Positions 1 to 12,089 of a stretch of DNA of 64,000 nucleotides are shown here, one piece after another. The position numbers and the translations under genes are program-made. Under the pieces are notes generated by a model. That model did no database searches and had not been told where the DNA came from. It worked only from the letters and a program-made list of their open reading frames with translations. Source of the DNA: Liolophura sinensis. Taxonomy: Eukaryota > Mollusca > Polyplacophora > Chitonida > Chitonidae. The stretch spans positions 1,302,001-1,366,000 of the forward strand of contig NC_088304.1 of the NCBI RefSeq assembly GCF_032854445.1, in the 5' to 3' direction. Positions within the stretch are counted from its first letter, which is position 1; each line of letters opens with the position of its first letter.

Positions 1-790
1 TGACATCAGCAGTAGTGATTACATTTGGTACAGTCTTTAATCTGATGTCAGTGGTAGTGATTACATTTGATACTGTCTTTATTCTGACATCAGCAGTAGT
101 GATTACATTTGATACAGCCTTTAATCTGATGTCAGTGGTAGTGATTACATTTGATACTGCCTTTATTCTGACATCAGCAGTAGTGATTACATTTTTGATA
201 CAGTGTTTAATCTGACATCAGTGGTAGTGATTACATTTGATACTGTCTTTAATTTGACATCAGTGTTAGTGATTACATTTGATACTGTCTTTAATCTGAC
301 ATCAGTGGTAGTGATTACATCTGAAACAGTCTTTAATCTGACATCAATGGTGATGGTTACATTTGATACAGCCTTTAATCTGACATCAGTGGTGATGGTT
401 ACATTTGATACTGCCTTTAATCTGATGTCAGTTGTGATGATTACATCTGATACAGTCTTTAATCTAACATCAGTGGTGATGATTACATTTGATACAGCCT
501 TTATTCTGACATCAGCAGTAGTGATTACATTTTTGATACAGTCTTTAATCTGACCAGTTGTGATGATTACATCTGATAGTCTTTAATCTAACATCAGTGG
601 TGATGGTTACATTTGATATAATCTTTAATCTGACATCAGTGGTGATGATTACATTTGATATAATCTTTAATCTGACATCAGTGGTAGTGATTACATTGAC
701 ATCAGCAGTAGTGATTACATTTGATACTGTCTTTAATCTGACATCATTGGTAGTGATTACATTTGATACTGTCTTTAATTTAACGCCTGC
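1..790. repeat. 42-bp minisatellite, about 19 copies, cut by the left window edge
   Basis: The unit is gacatcagtggtagtgatta followed by catttgatacagtctttaatct, with scattered substitutions and small indels. The period is a multiple of three, which explains the open frames (VVITFDTVFNLTS) on the plus strand. These frames are not a gene. Confidence 0.95.
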
Positions 791-1708
791 ATTATGATGA
801 GCCGGGAAGGGAATATTAGTCTGCATGACATCAATGAAATGTCATCAGGGTCCTACTGCCTGGCATTGTCAGGATTGTTTGCTGGGTGTCCATTGTCAGA
901 TTTGACCTAAATTCCTCGACCCAGAATTGATCTGATAAAGGTGGTTTAAGGGTTGCTTGGAAAATAGGATGATATAGGAAAGTTTCAGCGCCAAATCTAA
1001 TGTTTTAGTATCTTTATTTACCTCTAGTAGTGGACTTATTGTAGATGTGTTGTCTGTTATTTATTTCTGCCTTTGAAGTGATGATTTGTGGGTAGATTTG
1101 TTACATAGCACTCAGCCAGTTATTTAAAGAATTAAACTGGTCAATCCAGCTTGGACCTGAGTTGCCAGCATTAGGTTGGGCAAGGTGCCAACCTATGCCC
1201 ACTTATGCATGTGGTCAGTTCCCCCTGATGGATGCTACATTCAGATTGTTTTTCATTCCTTCAGTTGTCGAACAAATAGTTAAAAACTTAAAGGACAGTG
1301 CCATTCTTATCACAATAAGAAATGGCCATCCTAGGGAATGTATGAGGAGAACAAAAGGTATTACGAGACATTAACCAATCATAATAGAGGCTTAGTTCCA
1401 TATTGTGATGGGAGCCACAGTAAAAAATTCACTGATGACGCGTCACTTTGATGTCTTAACTGATCAAAATGATTTGTTGTAAGATTGATCCTTAATTGAT
1501 TGCTGTTGATTGTTTAGCTGAGTGAATACTGTTTATATATCAATGCAGGCTACGAGATATACATACACTGTATAGCAATGGTCCTGTCCAATCAAAACCA
1601 TCTATGTCACATCATAATGGCAAACTAAATTAATGTTTTCTCCCACCATAATACCGTTGTATAAGTGAAACATTCTTAAGTATGGCTTGAAACGACAATG
1701 AAAACACC

Positions 1709-1795
1709 CTCCTGTAATCAACGACCATCCTGTGATCAATCACTGTCTTGTGATCAATCACTGTTTTGTGATCAATCACCGTCCAGTGATCAATA
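1709..1795. repeat. short tandem repeat, about 18 bp, 5 copies
   Basis: Imperfect copies of tgatcaatcactgtcttg. Each contains the palindrome TGATCA. Confidence 0.85.
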
Positions 1796-3584
1796 GAACT
1801 ATCAGAATCAGGCAGAATTTTGTCGTGGGTAAAATTTTAGGTCAAATACTTGACTTCATTGGTGGTATTCAAGAATTATTTCGCAGATTTATGGTTGTAG
1901 GAAACCTGGCTTAATACAGGGAAGGAAACCACCGCTGGCCCTTTTTCAGATTCCTGATACTGACATACAAACTGGCCGTCAACATTCTTTTAGCATGGTA
2001 TGGCTTAATTCAAACATCTATCAGGTAAATAAATAAATAAATACACTCAGTGCTCAACCAGCATAACGCACCACAAGAGTGATGTTTAAGCTTCATGTAA
2101 CTGACAGCTTTTTAAGAGCCTACAGATTATTTTTAAATGACAGTGGTCAGTGTAGTAAACACTGTGGTTTACCTGCCTGCCTTCGTCCAGCATGTCCAGG
2201 TTGTTGGGTTATGATATGTCCAATCCTCAGTATCAGTCAGTGTCTACATCACTGCGCAGTCATCAAGGCATTGGCATCAAACCCCAGGTAAATATCAGGT
2301 TGATCCGTCCCTTTTGGTGTCAGTAGGGTCAGCATGGCATCACGGTGCCACACGCTGCTGCATGTACAGCCAGCATTGTGTATGTTTGCCTCGTCTCCCT
2401 ATAGACATACCCGCACAGACACACAACAAATGCCAGGCCAGCTAGTAGGCAGGGAATTAGCGGCTCTTTGTGCTGGCCAATAACAGTATTGATTTAATCC
2501 TTGTCTGTTACCTGCATCTCAAGCATCCTGGCTTGATGCACAGAGGGATTCATGGATACCAGAGAGCAGCTGCATGGAAGCTGCTGCCAGCTACTCAGCA
2601 AATCTGCGTGGTGGTGTTACCATGACAACCAGAGAATCTTGTCACATTGCTCACCAAGTGTTTGTGTCAGTTTGGTAAACAGGTCAGTTGTTTTCCATTT
2701 TACAAGGGATTTTTTTTATCTCCTGTTTTGCAGTTGCCCATTGTTCTGTCATGTATAAGTGTGTACAAATCTATAACAGCAGCTGTTCTTGTCGGCAGAA
2801 GAAAGAGAATCTCCAATTGCCAATATACTTTCAGTTTAAGCTTCAGATTTTCACAGACACATGTACATTTAGGATAGGTATAATAGGCAAAAAGTTGGAG
2901 CTACCATTAAACAGAAAAAAACAACAGAAATGTTAAATGATATAAAGACATAAATTATTTATCATATTTATTTAGCCAGAGAAACCTGATATTATCAGTT
3001 CTGTCATGAGGCAAAATTTGAAATATAACAAGCAGTAGAAACACTTAACAAATGTTTATGTGAGAACAAATGTGACCCAATTTGAACCCCTTGGAACTTG
3101 GCATGGAATTTGTGTTATATCAAGGTTTTAAGTTTTGACCTAAAAAATAAAAATAAAAAATCATTGTTTGAAATCCACCCCATTTGCTGAGTGCACAAAA
3201 ATGAAACTTCAGTACATTGCATAATATGTACTAGTATGTAAAAACATCAAATTCCAACACAGATATACGTTAAAAAGTACAATATGTTTTTGATTTAAAT
3301 TTCAAATTTTCGCTGAATTCCAAATTGTCAATGATACTTCAGGCCCAGTCTCTTAGATGCATATCTGGGTCAAATCTTGAAAATCTTTACTGATTTCAAG
3401 ACTTAAAGACTTACTGATACAAGTTTGAAAAAAATGGAAAATTACAGTTTCAGTGGACAGCTTTGTAATTTTGTTTGTTTGCCCAGGCGGGAAGGATATT
3501 AAATTGAATTCTCTGTCAATAGTAGTGCAGTGTTAGTCAACCACCTCTGGCACTCATTCAGTTTGTCATGTAGTGTGAATCTTC

Positions 3585-3720
3585 ACCCTTAAGCACTTTT
3601 AGCAGTGGAATTCATATATACAATTATTATGAAAAATTTCCTAAAAATGATTTGCTTGTGTCATTTAAGATGCAAGCTTCATAAAACAGTGCAAATTATT
3701 TCTCTACACCCCATTGTTCT
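3585..3720 (+). repeat. dispersed repeat copy related to the elements at 11.9 and 36.5 kb
   Basis: Shares words with 11903-12089 in opposite orientation, such as gatgcaagcttcat, tttgtgtcatttaag-like text and cagtgcaaattatttctcta. Its ends are eroded. Confidence 0.5.
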
Positions 3721-4296
3721 CTCATAATGTTTCTAGTTGCAGAGGCGGTTGAAACAGCTGAAGTGTTAGGATACACATACATGTCAATATACTGGTATTA
3801 CTAGAGTGATTACTGTGCATTAAGTGTACCTCAGGCTTCTGTCGTTACATAATTGATCATAATTGCTTATAGGCCTTTGTCTGTGGGCTAATCGTCTCAT
3901 TAGCAGAGCCCAATTAATTGCGATTGAAGTTGTCCTGTGATTGGCAAAAATTAGTTTTACCTGGGGTTGGGTGATGTTGGGTGGAGTGGGTGATGATGGT
4001 ATATTAGAACACCTACCATAGGTAATGACTTATTTCCTCTTACTTCCCATTACTGTTAACGCATTGACACGGACCTACAACCCAATTAATTAGCTGTTAA
4101 TACCTACTTTCCGTGTGGCCAGCCGAACAGGTGTATCATGACTACATGTAGTATTTTTGTAATTCCCTCGTGTTACCACATTTTGCACACCTGTGGCTCT
4201 GCTAATTAGCTCCGGCATTTAACAACTGTCAGGTTAAGCACAAAACGCTGGTAAGCTCAGGAAGACATGTATGTATTAATGGTACTATGTGTGGTT

Positions 4297-4555
4297 TGTG
4301 TATATCTTACCTTATCTATTTTATGCCTGTGTGTATCTTACCTTATCTATTTTATTCTTGTGTAAATCTTGCCTTATCTGTTTTATGCTTGTGTATACCT
4401 TACCTTATCTATTTTATACTTGTGTGTATCTTACCTTATCTGTTTTATGCTTGTGTGTATCTTACCTTATCTGTTTTATGCTTGTGTGTATCTTACCTTA
4501 TCTATTTCATGCTTGTGTGTATCTTACCTTATCTATTTTATGCTTGTGTGTCAGG
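4297..4555. repeat. 31-bp minisatellite, about 8 copies
   Basis: The unit is gtgtgtatcttaccttatct followed by attttatgctt. Because 31 is not a multiple of three, all plus-strand frames stay open across it. Confidence 0.95.
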
Positions 4556-4963
4556 AAAAAGGTAAATGTTATTCATAGGTTCCCATATTCAAATATTTGT
4601 ATTTTTAATCTGGGTTGTTGTTTATGTACAAGGTTGTCAGAGTAAAATTCCACACAATTTCTTACATTTAATGAATGTATGAGTATATCTAGGTTTTTTT
4701 AGCAATAGCTTAGTTTGTCTGTAGGTCAGGGGGTCCAGATTGCTTATATGGACTTAAAAACTACCCGAATGAGAATCATGAAATTCACAGTATGTGAGCC
4801 CTCGGGTCAAGTACAAAAACCACCTTGATATGCGCATAAGTGATGCATATTTACTGATTTCCAGGAGTTTCATTGGCCATCAGTTTCTGTGCAATAAATG
4901 CACTTAATTAGTATCATCCAATTTGTATACAATTTTGTGTACAGCCACGTATATATATCAGAT

Positions 4964-5068
4964 TTTATTTTTTATTTATTTTTTTATTTACTCAATAATA
5001 TTTCACTTTTACGACAGCAGGCAGCATTATGGTGGGAGGTAACCGAGCAGAGCCCGGGGGGCTGGGTC
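4964..5068 (-). mobile_element. truncated tRNA-type SINE fragment
   Basis: Matches the tail half of the family at 8290-8546: tttatttatt run, aatatttcacttttacgac, cagcattatggtgggaggtaaccg, agagcccggg. The tRNA-like head is missing. Confidence 0.75.
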
Positions 5069-5169
5069 TTTCTGTTTCTGTGTCTTTGTCCTCTAAATAT
5101 AGCTCAGTATAGATGAATGATACGCTGTACATGTAGGATTATCAAAAGCAGGATTGGCAGCATTGATAC

Positions 5170-5765
5170 TTTTTATATGCCCCTGCCATTAGGCGAAGCG
5201 TATTATGTGTTAGCGATTTTGTCTGTCAGCCTTTCTGTCTGTCCATCCGTCAATATTTGTGTCTGGGCTACAACTCCAACAGTTTTCCATATAGTTTTAA
5301 TTTACGTGGTTGTCCATTTTCGCGATTGTCATGGTAACCACATAGCCATTTTCCTAACGTACTATCATGGTTACCAAATTACCATTTCCTTATATACTGG
5401 GTATACTATATAAGTAGACATGATTTTGTGTCCGGGATACAACTCCAACTGGTTTCCATGCAGAGTTTAAGTTTTTGGTTGATACATAGATACACACAGG
5501 GCGATGTGTCATGACTCACATTTGCCTATTTTTGCGGTTGTCATGGTAATCGATAGCCATTTTTCTTATATATACTATATAAATAAAAAGGATTTCGAGT
5601 ATGGGCTACAACACCAACTGTTTTCCGCATAAAGTTTTCATTTGAGGTGGACACATTTGTCCACTTGCGATGAACATTCCCGTAAGGGGTCATACTTAAT
5701 GCTGCTGGTATTCTTTTATACATTTTAAACAAATGCATATGTTGGGGCGTATGCTATGTTCACCT
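5170..5765 (+). mobile_element. dispersed element with internal 165-bp triplication
   Basis: Begins atatgcccctgccattaggcg, contains ctgtctgtccatccgtc, and ends gggcgtatgctatgttcacc. Similar sequences are, to my recollection, common in mollusc genomes. Three imperfect modules starting near 5261, 5430 and 5598 each carry (g)gctacaactccaactgttttcc. No coding capacity is evident. Confidence 0.6.
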
Positions 5766-6205
5766 GAACTCTTGTTCAGTTTGAATCTCATCTTGTTTTG
5801 GACTTTTCATGTGTAAAAAATTTTCACTGACAGTTTTATCAGCTTTATGGGTAAACTGTATGTGCCTGTGGTAAACTGACCTTGGCAAGTTACTGACTAA
5901 CTTTCTCAAGTGGAACTTAGAGCTATACCTATGCATCTTTTTGGTGGAAGACAAATGGTCTTATGCAAATTGTCATACAAGCATCATCAAGAACTTTAAT
6001 ACTGCCACAAAGACTGGAGATTCTACACTTTCACTGGCCAATACTGGAATATGAGTTCATAAATTAATTTGATATTGCATTTCTAAAATCTTTTTCACAA
6101 AATCTTTATTGCAGTGAGAACCTATGTATATATCTTGCCTGATCAATCAAAGTTAACCTGATTTGTTTTTTTAATACACTCCACAACATGCTTTGTCTGT
6201 TTCAG

Positions 6206-6446
6206 AGATTATGGAATAACCTCAGCTGTCAGTCATCTCTGTGGCGTATCCAGTGGCAACTCAGCTGTAGGTAACAAGAGCCAGGAGCCTGTGAGGTGGG
6301 GGAAGTTTCTGGTGAACTGTAAAGTGTGCCTGGTCTCTGATCATGAGTTAGCTTTGTCTGAGAGTTTCTTAGGCAGTGATTTCTGGACGGAGAACTTTGA
6401 GCGCTGTCACCTGAGTGAGGAATTGTGGGATAGTATAACAAAATGG
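6206..6446 (+). CDS. possible terminal coding exon of an unrecognised gene
   Basis: After acceptor tttgtctgtttcag one frame stays open for 80 codons to TGA. It has a protein-like, Trp- and Cys-containing composition: DYGITSAVSHLCGVSSGNSA, VRWGKFLVNCKVCLVSDHEL, FLGSDFWTENFERCHLSEEL, WDSITKW. An AATAAA follows 340 bp downstream. I do not recognise the protein. No upstream exon in matching phase was identified with confidence. Confidence 0.35.
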
Positions 6447-6785
6447 TGAGGAACATCACCAACAAAAATTGCCGGCAAAATAGTCCTTATCGAAACAGTG
6501 TCTTCTACACTCATCTGAAACTTAAAGTGAAGATAAATGGTGCAACAAAGTCAATTCCAATCACAGCCCCAGGCACAAAACTATTTTCATGAATTTTTCT
6601 TCAAATTTCTGATTATGCCATAAAAAGCCTTTAAAGTAGGATAACATATGGTGGCCTTTTTGGACTGAGGCTAGATCTAAGTCACCTGAAGTTTCATCAC
6701 TTTCAGTGTGGAGAAAAGGCTGAGTTTTGTTGTCCAGAAATGTACAATTATGAGCTCTTTTTCCCACAATGCATTAGTGTTACAT

Positions 6786-6791
6786 AATAAA
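6786..6791 (+). terminator. candidate polyadenylation signal after the 6.2-kb exon
   Basis: AATAAA on the plus strand, 340 bp after the TGA of the possible terminal exon. Support depends on that exon being real. Confidence 0.3.
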
Positions 6792-6814
6792 CGATTTCTG
6801 TATTTAGGGTTGGT

Positions 6815-8285
6815 AGGGAGTAGGGATGCAAAATGCGCAGACAGCCAGATTACTGAATATGCTGGATGAATTTCAGAAAGTACTGAAAGAGAAATTTAGG
6901 TTTCTGATTAGACTGATGTCACACGCACTTAATTAATAAGAATTTCCCTTATTTGTCAAAGAACAAAACCCTTAGTTTGAAAATAGTTATTTTCTGTAAG
7001 CACATCTCTGACAAGCTACTTGAGGATCAGTCTAATATTGAGTTTTAATGGATTTTCAGGATGTTTCAGAGACTTCTGACATGCAAATGTGCAGCTATGA
7101 CAACATATAGGCCAGTCACCAAAAACACACAGGAGATGGTTTTAACTTATCTGTTTGTCTTATTGGACCTGGGTGTATTAGGACTTAACACAAGATTTAA
7201 CTTTAAGCCGAGTCTTCGATTAATTAACAGCACATTACACATGAACTAAATCTACTGCTGTTATAGTTTGACTTTCAAATGGTATTGGCTGCTGAATTTG
7301 GCTAAAATCTTAAATATAAAAAATGACTTAACATCAGCATTAGCTAAGTACACTTTCAAATGACTTGGCCTTGGGGTTTAGCGCTAAACTGAAAGTTACT
7401 GTTAACAGGTATTAAAAGACCTTCTAAAACTTTGCTTTTGACAAAGTTAGTCTTTTTTCTGGAAAGTTCAGGTCACCTCTGAAAAGTGTTTTCAGATTTG
7501 TTTCAAAGATAAGAACTTCTGAAATATATGTTTCAGGACTAAAAGTATTATTTTTTCATGACTTCTGTTTGCTGGTAAAAATGCATTTTTGTATGGTTTT
7601 TTGTGGCATATAGAGTATTTCATTGATATGATGGTGGGTAGGTTTATTGGTGAAGGAAACAAGGGAAATCTCAGGGGATCTCAAGGGAAATCAACTCCCT
7701 TTGCCTAACGATACTCAATACATAAAGCCTCAACTGAATCAAAGGGGGGCAGAATGTAAGCATGCAATGTCACTGGCCAAAGACCAATCAACTCTAGCTA
7801 CACCAAGCTTTCAGCCCCGCCAGGGTCCCAGATGGCTTCAAGGCAGACAGTTTCAGGAAGCTAATAATGGAACACCAACTTCCCTTTGTGGTTTACAGGC
7901 AAGCCCAAACTTGAAAATTCAAGAATGGAATAAAAATAAAACTGAAAATCCACCTTTTTGTTTAGGCATGCTTTCATGATTTTCCACTTTCTATAGTGTT
8001 TCCGATCATGTAAATATGTTTTCAGCATGAAAAATTGCTGGGATGGTCCATATTTACCACAGATTAGACAGTTTTCGACTTTTCTTTTTATCCTCTTTGA
8101 TGACCTAGAAAAAAAAAAGATATGTTCATCTCAGCCAAGTCACAGACAGCTGGAAATTGGGTTGCCTGGACTAAATGGTGTAGCACATACATCCTGGGTT
8201 GTACATCCTGCCAAGCAGTGCATGTCATATCCCGTCATCTCTGGTATATGTGATAGGTAATTGGGATAATTTCAGTTCAATTCAA
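6815..8285. other. no gene recognised
   Basis: Unique-looking DNA. An open frame at 7647-7979 has low-complexity composition, no splice context and no family resemblance. Confidence 0.5.
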
Positions 8286-8289
8286 ATGT

Positions 8290-8546
8290 ATTTATTTATT
8301 TATTTGATTGGTGTTTTGCACCGTACTCAAGAATATTTCACTTATACGACGGCGGCCAGCATTTATGGTGGGTGAAAACCAGGCTGGTGAAACCCACGAC
8401 CATCCGCAGGTTGCTGCAGACCTTCCCAGGTACGGAGAGGAAGCCAGCATGAACTGGACTTGAACTCACAGGGACCGCATTGGTGAGAGACTCCAGGGTC
8501 ATTACGCTGTGCTAGTGCACTAACCAACTGAGCCACGGAGGCCCCC
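8290..8546 (-). mobile_element. tRNA-derived SINE, near full length
   Basis: Read on the minus strand it begins ggcctccgtggctcagttgg, with an A-box-like tggctcagttgg. It then has a B-box-like gagttcaagtcc, a body ending gaaatattcttgagtacgg, and a (aaat)n tail. Other family copies, mostly partial, lie at 31364, 57771, 60072, 20237, 46820 and 49707. Confidence 0.9.
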
Positions 8547-8655
8547 TCAATCAATTCAAATGCAAGTAGCCGGTTTCGGCCACTGTTAGAGTGAAGAAGC
8601 TTCAGATTATCTGTCTTGAAAGCATCTCAGACTTGCCATCACGAAACCACACAAC

Positions 8656-8890
8656 ATTTATTTGTTTATTTGATTGGAGTTCTACATCGCACCTGAGAGT
8701 ATTTCACTTAAAGGGTAGCAGCCAGCATTATAATGGCAGGAAACTGCGCTCTGGGAAACCCATGACCATCTGAAGATTGCTGACAGACCTTTTCACATTC
8801 ATGACATACCCAGCACAACCTGGACTTGAACTCACAGCAGTCACATTGTTGAGATGCTTCGGAGTCATTGTGCTGCAATAAAATGCTAAA
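8656..8890 (-). mobile_element. diverged tRNA-derived SINE
   Basis: Same family and orientation as the copy 110 bp to the left, with many substitutions. The words gaacccatgaccatctg, gcagccagcattataatgg and ggacttgaactcacagc are still recognisable. Confidence 0.8.
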
Positions 8891-9577
8891 CGCTTGGTCA
8901 TGACATTTGACTGAAGATGCAGTACATGTGTGTGTCGAGACATTTCTTTGGATGACTTACAGCAATGAGACTGACGTGTAACTGGGTCGAACTAGAGGCA
9001 TTGTTCAATTCAGTCAAGGGTCCTAGTCTGCTGCAGGAGAGTGAAGCAGAACTGCTGACATTGTGAAGGTGGGGATACACTGTAAAACAAAGATAGCATA
9101 AGCAGCCACCAGTCATGTCCCACACAGAATGCTGTCCGACAACACAGAACTGCCACAAAATCAAGGAGGAAACCCGATAGGTATTTGGTATAAGAAACAG
9201 TTTTATTATGTTACAGTACAAAAAGGATACTGTACAAAATTAAGCACTTCAAATTTTCTGTACAAACATGGGATTTAAATAACAGAAAACAAGCACTGAC
9301 ATTAAAGACTCGCAATTTAGTATTTGAAATTTCCTGTGTTACCATATAAAACTGTAAGAGTCACCACATAAAAGTGGTGCATGTTCACAAATGCTGATAT
9401 TAAGTGTTTCACCAGATATGATCATGGTTTCAAATATCACCCCAGTACACTCGGCATGTAGGTCAAAGTGATCATAACAGGCATACTTGTCCAAGATTTG
9501 ACTTAACAAATGCTCCAACACTGCCATTTCTCTCTGAAACTAAGAGACATTCTTCCAGCAACTTGCCTAGTTTGGCT

Positions 9578-10005
9578 ATTTCCCTTGCCACTCCCCTGAT
9601 TCAGTTCTCTCATGCAACCATTTCCCTAATGACTCCCCAATTCATTCCTTTGCCTCGCCACTCCCAATTCAGCCACTCCCAGATTCAGCCATTTCCATTG
9701 CCACTCCCCAATTCAGCCATTTCCATTGCCACTCCCCAATTCAGCTATTTCCCTACTGACTTCCCTGATTCAACCATTTCCCTTGACACTGCCTTCATTC
9801 AGCTATTTTCCTAATATCTCCTCTGATTCAGCCATTCCCCCAGCACATGCAACCACTTCCTTAATGACTCCCCAATTTAGCCATTTCCCTTCCGAATCTC
9901 CTAATTCAATCAGTACCCCCCCCCCTCCCTTGATTCAGCCATTTCACTAGCCACTCCCCTGATTCATTCATTTCTCTAGCCACCCCCTGATACAGCCATC
10001 CCCCC
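9578..10005. repeat. degenerate tandem repeat, about 28 bp
   Basis: Imperfect copies of ccatttcccttgccactccc followed by ctgattcag. Pyrimidine-rich on the plus strand. The open frames across it reflect a lack of stops in the repeat. Confidence 0.85.
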
Positions 10006-10196
10006 CACCTTTTTAAGATCATGGTTATTAATTGCAAATTATGCTGAAATTCACATACAAGCATGGTTACTCCTGAAGACATAGTTCATGATTTTTCTGA
10101 TGGCTGAAATACATTTCCATGCAGTTAAAGAATTTTGCTAGTGTTATAGGCTTAAACTAGTTTGTATTAAAACCTATCAAGAAAATGTTAACTTAA

Positions 10197-10366
10197 AGGG
10201 ATACTGAATCGATTCTGATTGGCTGGTGTGGGAGATAGGTCAGGCTATGCCAGGCCTAGGCTGTATACCAGGTATGGTACATTTATTCAAGCGTGACCAA
10301 GGCTGCAAAATTTGACACAGGAAATCCTATCTCCACTGTCTGCCAACCAGTCGATTCTGTATCAAT
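10197..10366. mobile_element. 170-bp MITE flanked by TTAA
   Basis: The left end AGGGATACTGAATCGA and the inverted right end ATTGATACAGAATCGA match at 13 of 16 positions. TTAA directly flanks both sides (10193-10196, 10367-10370). The TTAA target is typical of piggyBac-like elements. The assignment is inference. Confidence 0.65.
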
Positions 10367-11902
10367 TTAAGCATTGGCTGAAGAACTTACATGTATATAA
10401 AAAAACGTTGAACGTAACGAGTACTGTAATGTGATGAAAAGTCAAAGGTTGATGATAAAATCTGAAAAGTGCAGGTTTTGTTTCTGTAGATACAATCCAT
10501 TTACATGGTTAACACAATCATGGCACAAAAGGTTCTAATACCTAAATTCACAAAAACTTCACACATGTCCACTATAAAACTGACCCATCTTTCCCTATGG
10601 AGGGTTTGTAAGTCAATTTCACTGACACCAGCTAGAGCATAACTCACACAGGCACAGAGGCAACCCATAGACATGTTAACCTCTGGAGCTCCAACAATCA
10701 GAAAATTAAAACTGTGTGAACCAGATAACCAAACTACCAATGCAGGACTTTCAGTAAAGTGTACAGAAAAGGTAAGGGACTGGCTTCCTGAGATTCAATG
10801 AATTAATTTTGCGAAATCTCGTTAGAATGATTCTGATTTTAATGCATTATGGGATGAAAATGTGGCTCACACACATTCAGAGCCCTTAAACTTCCATGTA
10901 ATTTTGATAAAGGTCAATCATTTTATGACAAAATGGCAGAGTGATATTCCAAAAGTTAAAGCCAACACAATGAAATCCTAACAGACACCTAAGATTTAAT
11001 GATAAATTTCAAACATGGTTACCACAATACATATCAACACGCAAAAGGATCTCGAAACCACAAATTAACGATGTTTCAAAGGGGCAATGAACCTTTCCTT
11101 TAAAGGCAAAGAAAAGACTAACTTGAAGTTTTTCTTGTATGAAAGACATTTAAACACTGTCCACCAAAAGAGTTTGATTTCCAACCCAGTAAAACTCTAT
11201 GTGAAACTTTGGATTCTGTGGTGGCCTTGTCTGAGGAGTGATCATCAGGTTTCTGGCACTTACAACACAAAGACTGCTATACTTCCTTATACACAATGTA
11301 CGCCATATGCATAGAGATCTAAAAAGGCATTCGCTGACCGGGAATTGAAATGAACTGTTTGAAGCGAACAGCATGGAAGAGACGTCACTGATCTGGGGTC
11401 ACTACACACCACCATAGGATCTGATGATTTCACACTGTTTTACTTGGCTGAAAATATTCTTACAAAAAATAAAGCAAACTTTTTGCTTAGACAGTTTTAA
11501 ATCATCTTTCATTTGATACATACTTAATTTGAGTGTTTTCTTTGCCTTTAAGTCTCCTACAAAACGATACTTTATGCAATGTTGGGGAACGAGTTTAAAA
11601 CTTCCTTTCAAAATACCCTTTTTCTTCACTCCCATAAATCCACAAAAAAATCGACCAGTACAGGGGAAATTAGAAGACATCATTCATAAGACTTTAAATA
11701 AAAGAATGGATGATCATGACAGGATTTTTGAAGAATACATGTATTTTTCTCACATCAAAGGGCAAATACCGGCATAACCTTAACAGAAATCATAAAACAC
11801 CCATCCTGATCAGATCCCAATCCTCTTAACCACAGGCTCTCTCACGCAGAGTTTGTTGAGGATTGTTTTTTTACAAGTGGCCTTGATACATATACCTTAA
11901 TT

Positions 11903-12089
11903 CTTCAATCTTTTCAACCACCACTGCGAGCTCTATTTCAAAACATTCCGTGAGAACTATGGGTTGTAGAGAAGTAATTTACACAGTTTAATGAAGCTTG
12001 CATCTTAAGTGACACAAACAAATCATTTGTATCATCATTTTCATAATAATTCTTTGCACAAAGTGCTTTAGTGGTTGAAAAGGTTGAAG
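11903..12089. mobile_element. 187-bp MITE with CTTCAA ends
   Basis: The ends CTTCAATCTTTTCAACCAC and, inverted, CTTCAACCTTTTCAACCAC differ at one of 19 bases. A second copy with similar ends is at 36461-36645. Confidence 0.7.

Larger units (their letters stand above)
830..4290. other. no gene recognised
   Basis: AT-rich unique-looking DNA with only short open frames and no convincing exon. It contains the short repeat at 1709-1795 and a dispersed-repeat copy near 3585-3720. Confidence 0.6.

Noticed and set aside
7647..7979. 110-codon plus-strand frame
   Set aside because: No recognisable domain, no splice or promoter signals, composition like translated non-coding DNA.
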